DNA of 64,000 bases, from contig NC_083562.1 in assembly GCF_019925205.1 (NCBI RefSeq), positions 22,630,001-22,694,000 on the forward strand. The letters run 5' to 3'. The notes beneath the pieces are model-generated. The model was not told the origin of the DNA. It saw only the letters and a program-made list of their open reading frames with translations, and ran no database searches. Made by a program: the position numbers and the translations under genes. This DNA comes from Metopolophium dirhodum. Lineage: Eukaryota > Arthropoda > Insecta > Hemiptera > Aphididae. Shown in pieces: positions 10,507 to 19,673 of the stretch. Position 1 is the first letter of the stretch; the number at the start of each line of letters is the position of its first letter.

Positions 10507-12842
10507 ATGTGGAAAGTCGTTCATTTTTTAAATGATAACTCAGTTGAGCCTGTACCAGACTATTGGCTCAATAGAGAAAACAATCTCTGTGCCTGGCCAA
10601 ACAACAATCATTTGGCAAAAAAAATGAGGAACAATCGAGTCAAACCCAATAATTTTGATTTTACCAATTATAAATGCAGAGTCCTGTCTCAAAATATTTG
10701 TAAGTATACTTACCTATTTTATTAGTTAGTATACCAACTATAATTATTTATTATTAAATATCTGTATATAATTGGTTTTTGTTTTTACTATATAAATATA
10801 TATTATAAGCGTAGAAGCGCAATTGCTTCTTAAGTCACTATAAAATCATTAAATATTGACTTAATTAGCAAGTTAAAATTTAAAAGTAAATAATGTTATA
10901 TATATTACATTATATTTGCAATAATATATACAATTTTGTGTATAGTGTCCTTAAATGAAGCCATAAATAAAGCCAACAAAGCGGAATATACTTCAGAGTT
11001 ATCAGACATTGAAAAAGGTGCTAAAAATGTCAAAAGAAAAAGAAAAACTGAGTGTTTAAACAGCGACCAAGTTCAACCAAGTAATTTTAAATCTTTAACT
11101 ATGACACAATATAATAATAATACACAACAATAATTGAACAGGTAAAATTACAAAAACTGCTAAGCGTATTTTTAAAAAAGAAGGCTTATCAACCAGTATT
11201 TCTAAAAATCAAAACGATGAACAAAATAAAGAATATTATTCTCAGGACAAGAATATTTTTACACAAATTGACAATGAAGAAAATTCAGAAATATGTTTGT
11301 ATTTAATACCTAATAGTTATAAATAAATGTAAGTATATATTTTTGGTAATTGTTATTTCTTAATGATTAGCGTCTGCAGTATCATCAGTTGATGATTCAG
11401 ACTCAGATAAAGACTACTTGCCAAATATTCTACAAGATGAATCTAAAGATAAAGATAAAGATGATTTCTTACAATCAACGAGTATGTATAATACTTTTAC
11501 AAACTAAAAATGAATATATATTTATTTATAAATAAATAGCTATAGCTATACCTCAATTAAAATATCTTAATTATTGTGAATTATTTGTTTTAGATTATAA
11601 GTTTATAAGTAATGATGATTATTCCTTGATTGTTGAGGATAAACAATTAGGTCATAATCAACAAAATGGTAAGACAAGAATAATATTCAAAATTCAATGA
11701 ATTTTATTGAATATATATTTTTTTTTTAGCTTCTGCTATTAATACTGACTCTGCTGCTCCTACGATTCTTAAACCGGGGGATGATTGTGATGATGTTGGC
11801 TCAAATCTCATACACAATGGTGAACATTTTAATCTTTTAGTTTTTACTGTCATTTTTATAAATAATGTATCATATTTTACTTGTTATTATGTATTATTTT
11901 ATTATGTTTAGTAGCACAAACTATGATGACTACACCGCCAGCGCCGGTTAAGACTTGTAAGTATATAAAGTAGTAGTTATTAGTAGTATATTAAAATATA
12001 TTTATCTGTTTTTAGTGTATTATTACTTAATTTTTGGACATACTATATATATATATATATATAATACTTAATGAGGTTAGTAGTATAATTTATTTTGATT
12101 AACAGCAAATGATCTTAAAGCAGTGATGAGCTACTTGGCATATATCAAATGTGAAGTGAATAGAATTTCCGAAACGCAGCAAGAAATAATTGAAATACTG
12201 AACAACAATAATACTCAAATTTTGCAAAAAAACACTGATTTATTGAGCTGTGATAACAATGAAACAGACTATTTTGTAATGAACTGGCCAATTACTGATG
12301 ATGATGGTCTTTTAGATCTTGAAAATAAAATGAAAGACAGAATCTTTTATAAACTAGTTGTATGTATACACTATACATAATATTTTAATATTAAGTATTT
12401 ATATCTCATTTTTGGATATGTATTTTACAGGTTAGTGAGCTGACCAGGCTTGGAGGTAAAACTCTGTCAAGAATCATCAACAAGATGTTGAAGAAAGTTT
12501 TTGACGATACCATATTGATAAAGTTTACTTATTACGGTTTGAGAAACAAAGAAAATTTTCATACGCTATCCATTAATAAAGCTATTTTTGGTAATTAATT
12601 TATAAACATTAATAGTTTTTTGAAAATTCCATCATATCATAACTTGTTAATTATTTGTTTTTTTATTTATTATTTATAATTCAATAGACAATCTTTAATA
12701 AATTGTTGGTATATTTTTCACAGATGCTGTAAGAAAATCTAAACAAAAATCTGTTTCAGATGAGGAAATCATCATATCGATTGGGAAATATATGACTGGA
12801 GCTAAAGGCAGAATAGAACAACAAAACATCAAAAACCAATAA
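10507..12842 (+). CDS. DUF4806-type transposon accessory protein, ten exons, intact
   Basis: Exons 10507-10699, 10946-11080, 11142-11294, 11371-11481, 11594-11668, 11730-11819, 11912-11956, 12106-12359, 12431-12590 and 12724-12842 join without a stop to 444 codons. Almost every junction has the same phase and GT-AG borders. The N-terminus reads WKVVHFLNDNSVEPVPDYWL then CAWPN, the small domain that opens many insect DUF4806 proteins. The middle is acidic and low-complexity (exons 3-7), with basic KRKRK in exon 2. Exon 8 contains a likely coiled-coil segment (IKCEVNRISETQQEIIEIL). The C-terminus (WPITDDDGLLDLENKM, then LTRLGGKTLSRIINKML) matches DUF4806. The function of DUF4806 is unknown. Its place inside the transposon ends, beside the transposase, suggests a role in transposition such as binding the subterminal repeats. 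The third splice (donor GTTTGT at 11295) is the least certain. Confidence 0.8.
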
Positions 12843-13517
12843 TTCTAAGATACAAGGTTTTTTTTTTACCTTTAAAAATTTAATATTATAATTTTTTAAT
12901 TATTAATTTTAATTTTTATATTTTTTATATTCTTAATAATCTAAATTTATCTATTATATGTATAATAGTAATAAGTCTATTGCATATATAGATGTGCTGA
13001 TCCAAAAGTTTGATTTTTTTTTTGAATTTATTGTATTATTATATTTTATGTATAATAATAAGTTATTTTATATATATTTAGATATATATAGATGATATAC
13101 TAATCTAATTGTTTAAATTGTATTTTATATGTAATGCAATTTAAACTACTCAAAGAAGAAATTAATTTGTATAATTTTTATTTTATATATTCTTAATAAT
13201 AAGAAAATTAAAACTATTATATATGAAGTAGTTTTTATGTGTCATATTTATCTATTTTATGTATAATAATAATTAGTTTATTGCATTTATAGATGTGCCA
13301 ATTCAAAAGTTTGATTTCTATTTGTATTTAATTTTTTTTTCTGAATTTATTAAAATGATACATTGATTATGAATTATTTGTATTATTTTATTTTATATTT
13401 ATAATACATTTTATTATTATAGCTACAATTATTATTATGAATTCATGTGTGAGAGATTATTAACTTAATGGAAAAAGAAATATGAGTGCATATTATATAC
13501 ATCAGACATTTAAATTT

Positions 13518-13835
13518 GGATATAAGTTGAATATAAAAAGATATTAAAAATATATCTGGTGGATGTGTATCTGTTGATATACATAAGATATTTATATTAA
13601 GGTATAAGCTGAATATAAAAATATATTTATAATATATCTGATCGATATATACGTGTTGATATTAATTAAATGTTTGTAATTGGATATTAGTTTAATATTA
13701 AAATAATATTCATAATATATCAATTCTATATCTTGTCAATATATTTATATGGATATAAATGAGATATATTTATTCTGATATTTATCAGATAAAAAAAGTT
13801 GGTTCATAAGACATTTATATAATATCTGGTAGATA
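13518..13835. repeat. Right subterminal tandem repeats, about 83-bp unit
   Basis: Units starting GGATATAAGTTGAATATAAAA recur at 13518, 13601, 13682 and (shorter) 13751, spacing about 83, 81 and 69. They lie just inside the right terminus of the tnp2 transposon and differ in unit length from the left array. They are rich in ATATCTG/GATATAT words. Confidence 0.65.
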
Positions 13836-14376
13836 TATTAAGTTTTGTAGGAAAGTTAATAAAGATATTCTGTGGATAACAACATAAAATTAATAATATC
13901 TCATTGATATTTATTCAATATGTTTCTGCTATGTGGGAAGTATATAATATGATTTAATTTAAACTATTTGCTACTTACTAACTGGCTTCAAGGTAATTAT
14001 ATACTAGTCACAATATAACACTACTACCTTAGTAACTATAAATTATTTAATGTAAGAAACAATTAATTGTTCGAAATCCGTCATAAAGTGTTTAGCTCTT
14101 GTCCTGTTCATAGTTTTCTGTTCGCCGTTCGTTCATCACGTCGTATATACTGCTGCAGATATGGACGCCACAGTAGGAAATGAACAATTCAAACACTCGT
14201 ATGCCAATAACGAGGATCGATCCATAGTTGACGTCCTAGATTTGGCAGTAGACCTCAAGATCGCGGTCGCGGTCGGGTTACCGGTACTGCAGCACCACGG
14301 ACACGCTGCAGAGAACAGTCGGAGTACCCGGTCTTCGCCGGAATTGAGTATTAACTCACCCGTATACCCGCAGGAG

Positions 14377-15671
14377 GGCGCACACGAATTGCGTACCAAA
14401 ACAGGTAAACGAACCTTTTTGAACGAATTGCGTCCCGGACGCAATTCGTGTTACCTTTTTATCTACAGTTGAGTGGTTCTTAAAATGACATTGAAATAAT
14501 AAAGATATGTCTGTGAAAACATAATATCGTATACAATAAATTGTCATATTCACATATTTTTAACAAATTTAAATTGTAAAATCATAATATCATAGGTATA
14601 AATGGTCATATTCACATATTATTTTTAAAAAAAAATTAAAGCTGTGAAAACATAATTTCGTATATAATAAGTCGTTATATTCACATATTTTTAACAAATT
14701 TAAATTGAAAAATCATAATATCATATGGTCATATTCACATTTTTTTTAAAAAGTTTATTAGATTTATAAGTCATAGGTTAATATCAAAAGTATTGATTTA
14801 ATTTTGTCTGTATTTATATTTATTGGCTAATATGTTAACATAATCTTTAATCGTGATTTCATTATTATTTAATTGATTTATTTTATTTTCTATAAATTGT
14901 ATTCTTTCCCTTAGGTATTGGTTTTCTTGGTACTCGTCGTTTTTCAAGACTACTTCTTATCAATATTGTTGTATCGGTTTGCATATTTTTTAAAACTTCT
15001 AAAAATGTGTATATGTTTGGATGAGGAGAATCAAAAAATTTGTTAAATTTTGAATGAAATGATTCGCACGCGTTGGTGGTTCTTTGTGAGCTTGCACTGT
15101 TTTCTGCCCATAAATCTGGAGGAAATATTGAATTTTCGTGTATGTATGTATCTACTAAATAATTAGCAAATTCTGTAATTTTGTGTTCATCTGGTTGAAT
15201 AGCAGACATTTCAGTATTTCAGACATTGTACAGTATTCAAAAGTTCCATCTACATAAAATACACTTATTTTGCTAAAAAAGCTTAAGTTAGTTTGACATG
15301 AAAACATAACTATGCCAGTGTCCGAGTTATTAATTAATACAAATTGTATCGGGTCAAATTGTATTTAATCACTATGTGTGATGTTATCTTATATAGTGCC
15401 TCGCTTGTAATCCATAGTTACTTATTGATTGGAAAGTCCGTATGGTCCGTAATATTTTTATAAAAATATCTATAAAAGTAAAAACCACTAAAAGCTAGTT
15501 TTCATATAATAATAATATTTGTGATAAATATTTAAATTGTTAAAAAATTTTAATAAATTTGGAAACCACTAAAAAATATCTTAAGGCAAAAAGTAACATG
15601 AATTGCGTCCGGGACGCAATTCGTTCAAAAAGGTTCGTTTACCTGACTTGGTACGCAATTCGTGTGCACCG
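14377..15671. mobile_element. Short MULE-type transposon with about 80-bp inverted ends
   Basis: Ends are long inverted repeats: 14381-14460 (CACACGAATTGCGTACCAA, then CAGGTAAACGAACC and an inner palindrome AATTGCGTCCCGGACGCAATT) and the reverse at 15592-15667, with few mismatches. The flanking direct repeat CCGCAGGAG (14368-14376) / CCGCAGGAC (15672-15680) is 9 bp, the size MULEs make. It carries a minus-strand transposase remnant. At 1.3 kb it is internally deleted and cannot be autonomous. Confidence 0.8.
14883..15209 (-). pseudogene. MULE transposase C-terminal remnant
   Basis: A minus-strand frame of 108 codons contains SQRTTNACESFHSKFNKFF followed by HPNIYTFLEVLKNMQ. This is the segment that follows the catalytic domain in insect MULE transposases (TNxxESFHxxxN). 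The DDE catalytic core is missing, so the product could not cut DNA. It lies between the inverted ends of the 14377-15671 element. No real start codon can be chosen. Confidence 0.65.
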
Positions 15672-15767
15672 CCGCAGGACGTACAGCTTGTAATTGGATC
15701 ATCGTCGGAGGCACCTTTTCGCGTGATATCCAATACGACCTCGTTGATTGACGCGCTGGATCTTGAG

Positions 15768-16534
15768 GTAAAAGTGTTCTCCGCCGAGTTCTCCCTAAGT
15801 TACAGATATTTATTATTCCAAAAAGACTTTATTTCGAAATTTTGGTTTTTGAAAATCTTCTTACCTACAACACACGCGGTACCCCCTTGCCGACATATTT
15901 TCCTCAAATGGTGTGATAAATAAATGTAAAAACTAATAATTGTCGATTTCTCGGTTACCCGATGGTCAGAGGAATTTTATTCATTGAGGTAAGTGTTTTC
16001 CGCCGATAGAATACTGTATATTATAGATTCGTCGTATACTATTATTCCTCGTATTGAATTACATCGAATAATAGAATACCGTATAATCCCCATTCTTCGT
16101 ATACTTATTCATAATTTCGTAATGTATTTTGTTTTGTTTTATTTGTAGAAATAATAAATCAAGGATACAGCTTGATACTTATGATTATTTTTTATTTTGA
16201 ATACATAAATCTAAAGATATACCTTGAAGTAAATTAATCTATTCCTAAATATTTAAATTTATAATACATTTTCTCAATAAGTTCTATATTTTGTATATAA
16301 TATGTAATTAATACATAAATTCAATCAAAGCAGTTATTTTTTTTTTACTTACAGTTAAATTATATTTAAATTGTTTTTTTTTTCTCATTAATTTAAAAAC
16401 CAATAAAACAATATTAATGTATTTTATAGTACATAATGCCATTAAATATTAATAACTCTTTACTGTACATATTAAATGTGTTGAACCAAAGTGTACTCAT
16501 CTATACTCTAAAATATATAATAATTACTTTATTT
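15768..16534. other. Non-coding stretch with a small imperfect duplication
   Basis: TTGAGGTAAAAGTGTTCTCCGC (about 15763-15784) recurs as TTGAGGTAAGTGTTTTCCGC at about 15985-16004. Both carry a donor-like GAG|GTAA. No downstream exon of the split gene was identified. From 16070 on the sequence is AT-rich. Confidence 0.4.
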
Positions 16535-18345
16535 TTTTTATTTTTTTTTTTTTTTTATTGTTTATAAAGTTTTCCTGACAATTGGTCATCTAAACTTAAG
16601 GCTAAAAGAATATAATATTTGACATTTTGAAAAAGGTTAACATAAAATAAAATAAAAAAAAAAAAATTACAAAATCAGTAAGATTTGATAAATTAGAGTT
16701 TAACAATGTTTTATGAGCTTAGATCTAACTATATTTTTACAACAGTAATAGGTATGTACAATTAAGATTTAATTAAGAATTACTAAATATGAGAAAATAA
16801 TAAAACACTAGACAATTAGCGTAGGAGGTCATGTGGACATCCACGCTTGAGACGGCGTATTGGAGGAGGGACACTTAGGTTGTAGTATTTAGCGCTGCTA
16901 GCGGACTGTAAGTGGTTGAAGAAGTTGATTGTTAATTTCTTTATATAATCAGTTATAGATGGTAGCTGGAAGTCCGTGTGCAGTGCAGCATTACGTATAA
17001 ACCATGAGGCGTTAGATATTGTCCTGAGGACTTTGGGTTGAAATATTTGTATCTTGTGTATATGGGTCTTAGCACAATTTCCCCACACAGGGACTGCATA
17101 TAAAAGTAGTGGTCGTAAAATTTGTTTGTATAGCAATATAGAACATTTCCAGCTTAGCGGTGGTTGTCGGTTTAACAATGGATAAAGTATCTTTAGTCTC
17201 TGGTAGCCTTGTTGAAGTTTAGAGGTGATGTGTGGATTCCAAGTTAGTTTCCTGTCTAATATTACACCGAGATATTTGATGCTAGGTGACCAGGGAATGT
17301 TATTGCCGTACAGTTTTAAATTGCCGGGAGTTTTGGGGCGACGATTAATGAAAAGGACTGCTGTGCTTTTTTGAGGGTTCAGTTTTATTTTCCATTTATC
17401 TCCCCATTTTTGGATGTCATTCAGGTGGTCTTGGATGTTTTTTGTCACTGTTTCAACGTCTGTAGAGCTTGAATATATTGCGCTGTCGTCGGCATAAAGT
17501 GCTATTTCCGTATTAATTGATGTAGGAAAGTCCGAAACATATAAGTTAAAAAATAACGGAGACATTTTTGAACCTTGAGGTACACCTGCATTTATAATTT
17601 TTATTTGTGAAGTAGTGTCGTTTATTTTGACTTTAAGACAGCGAGCAGTGAGGTAGGAATTAATTAGGTTGTAAATAGCATTTGGGGTGTTTAAAATTTT
17701 TGTGTTCACATTTTTCCGAGTCAGTATTTAGGTAAGTACCACTCGCTTTTAAAGGGGGGATTTCATTTGAGTTCGGTTTAATTAATCTTTTAGTCGCTGT
17801 CCATAGGTTTGAGTCTGCTGGGTATATAGCAGATAAGTATTTTTGATAGCTATTAATTCTATGTTCTTCTAGTTGTCTTTTAACCTCTTTCGTTAAATAA
17901 TTTAATTTTTTTCGATCAAGTGGTTGTCTGTACAATTGCCAGAGTCTTCTGGTTTGGTGTTTTGATTTGATTAATTTTACAATGTTGAGGGGAAGTTGAT
18001 TAGGACTGTAATTTATTATCGTATTTTTTTTTCTGAGCATTCTTCGGCCGCTTGACATATGATTTCACGTAGATGTGTTACTGCAGTGTCTGCACTGTTA
18101 GTATTTAATATATTTTTAGGGATAATTAGATTTGTTGTGATGTGTTCTTTGAATTTTTGCCAATCTGCTATACCGGTGATAAGTTTGCGAGTAGAAGTTG
18201 AGAACGATAAGGACGCATCTAATGTAATTTTAACAGGTAAATGGTCCGAGTCGAGTTCGAAAAGTGGTTCTTGGTGCTAGGAAAAACGAATTGATTTTAG
18301 TATAATTACATCTAAAATATCAGGACTTCTGCTTTGATCATATGG
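16535..18345 (-). mobile_element. 5'-truncated Jockey-like LINE
   Basis: Reading leftward, the copy starts inside the apurinic endonuclease domain (about 18345) and runs through the reverse transcriptase to a 3' UTR. It ends in an A-rich tail (T-rich on plus, 16535-16560). The ORF has an early TAG, an internal deletion and a frame change (see the RT entry), so it is dead. No target duplication was found. Confidence 0.8.
16816..18345 (-). pseudogene. LINE ORF2: endonuclease end plus reverse transcriptase, broken
   Basis: From 18345 leftward: the endonuclease C-terminus with LFELDSDHLPVKITLD (SDH motif) and a TAG stop just before it. A linker frame (18058-17660) follows. Then a 297-codon frame (17709-16816) holds RT motifs AGVPQGSKMSPLFFNLYVSD and the catalytic LYADDSAIYS, the thumb, and a tail ending RRLKRGCPHDLLR. 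The N-terminal RT fingers, expected between the linker (YLNTDSEKC) and NTKILNTPNAIYNLI, are deleted, and the frame changes there. The protein normally nicks target DNA and primes reverse transcription. Here it is inactive. Jockey clade is my best guess. Confidence 0.8.
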
Positions 18346-18884
18346 GTTATGCAGATAATAATCAACTCACTAAATCTTTTCTTCCATTTCCTGCAATAGT
18401 TCTCGTACAAGATACATAGTTGATCATTAAAATTATTAGAAATGCCATTCCAAAATAGTTCCGACACGTCTTCTTGCATTTGCAGTTTGTTTTAAGTATT
18501 TCTGGTTCACCAATCTTAAAAAAAAATACCAAACAATCAATTATTTGTTCAGTTATAAATTATAAATCATTTAGGTACACATTAAACAGATAAAACTTAG
18601 TTATACTTACCAAAATAATTATGCACTCTGGTTTGATGTAATTTTCTGTACGTGGCATGAAAGGTTATTTCACAGGTGAAATTAATAACTGAAAACTTCA
18701 ATTTATATAATATGAGTATATGACTGAAAATAATCAAATCAATAATGTTACAAAATAAACAAATGTTAGATAACTATAAATATATTTTTATAGTACATAA
18801 CGACAAAGTACTTCAAGCCACGTTATTATTATATAGTATATAACATTCTGATGCTGTATCGTTAGAAAAATATAAACCTAGAAG
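18346..18884. other. No gene seen
   Basis: AT-rich spacer between the LINE and the next MITE. I see no supported ORF or repeat boundary. Confidence 0.4.
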
Positions 18885-19097
18885 CATAAGCGTGCTCAGA
18901 ATTTCTGGCAGGGTAGTCATACATAAGTACATAACACATTAACTACCGTGGTACGCATATTATTTGGTCTGTTCGAACCGGATAGTTTCTGTGTGATTAC
19001 TTCGTTACAATATGACTTCAATATTTTATCATTTACCTAATTTCATATTTCTGTAGTGCCTACTGCCTACCATGACTACCCCGTGCGCACGCTTATG
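18885..19097. mobile_element. MITE, same family as 249-592, with 8-bp target duplication
   Basis: Ends CATAAGCGTGC / GCACGCTTATG are inverted. Flanks are CCTAGAAG on both sides (18877-18884 and 19098-19105), a perfect 8-bp duplication. At 213 bp it is shorter than the copy at 249-592, but shares CATARGCGTGC and the adjacent GCACGGGGT word. No ORF. Confidence 0.85.
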
Positions 19098-19673
19098 CCT
19101 AGAAGACTTTGCAATGATAAAAAAGATAAACCAAGTGCTCGTTTTAAAAAATAAATAAATGTATAGATATATTTATTAATATTTATAAGCATACTTAACC
19201 CTTTCAGACCTATACATTGATCGGATAGAGATATCGAATTTTAGTAAAAAGTTTTTTTCCTTAGAATTCTGTCATATTATTTATAACGTATTATATCGTA
19301 TAAACATTCGTCGTATTGTAGAAAATCGTAAATAATAATATTCGTACACTTTATCATCGTAATATATAATACCGTCAAATTCGTAGACTTTTTTTTCTAA
19401 AACGTACTTAAAAAATTTAAATTCACAATAGCTGTTACCTCAACCACTTTTAGTGAACATTAACAGTATTTTGTGACACTTTAAGAACGATTCGACCGTT
19501 TAATAGGCGTGGAAAACCAAAAAACTAAAAACTGCCACCGCATTTAAAAATATCAAAAAATTTTTTTTCCTAAAACGTATCATAAAATTCGTATTATAAC
19601 TCTTCGTAATTTCGTATCGTAATCATTCGTCGTATTGTACGAAATCTATTTATTTACTGAATTTGATTACTGA
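19098..19673. other. Non-coding; TCGTA-rich low-complexity sequence
   Basis: 19290-19400 and 19573-19650 are full of TCGTATTGTA and ATTCGTCGTATTGTA words, unusual CpG density for this AT-rich region. A similar run is at 16025-16130. No gene was seen. Confidence 0.4.

Larger units (their letters stand above)
6107..13937 (+). mobile_element. Complete tnp2/CACTA-like DNA transposon with a DUF4806 accessory gene
   Basis: The left end CCCACATAGCA (6107-6117) is perfectly inverted at the right end (TGCTATGTGGG, 13927-13937). Similarity continues inward (GAATAAATAT on both sides). Flanks are AAA and AAG, so the target duplication is 2-3 bp (AA). Inside, in order: a left subterminal tandem array (6170-6615), a nested hairpin MITE (7281-7525), the transposase gene (8139-10319), the ten-exon DUF4806-type gene (10507-12842) and a right subterminal array (13518-13835). 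Both genes run rightward, 187 bp apart. Short termini plus long subterminal repeat arrays are typical of CACTA-like elements. The superfamily is inferred from the tnp2-type transposase. Confidence 0.85.
14161..15767 (+). pseudogene. Coding exon of unknown gene, split by a MULE insertion
   Basis: An ATG at 14161 opens a frame (MDATVGNEQFKHSY...) with normal codon composition that runs to PVYPQ at 14373. The MULE follows. After it the same frame resumes at 15672 (PQDVQLVIGSSSEAPF...) and stays open to a good donor GAG|GTAAAA at 15767/15768. The target duplication CCGCAGGA(G/C) is in frame on both sides, so the frame continues if one copy and the element are removed. I do not recognise the protein. 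IVDVLDLAVDL near the start and LIDALDLEV at the end are similar to each other. Downstream exons were not found. Confidence 0.5.

Noticed and set aside
10936..11133. Separate small ORF after the first DUF4806 exon
   Set aside because: It is explained as exon 2 reading past its donor at 11081; the spliced frame continues openly into exon 3.
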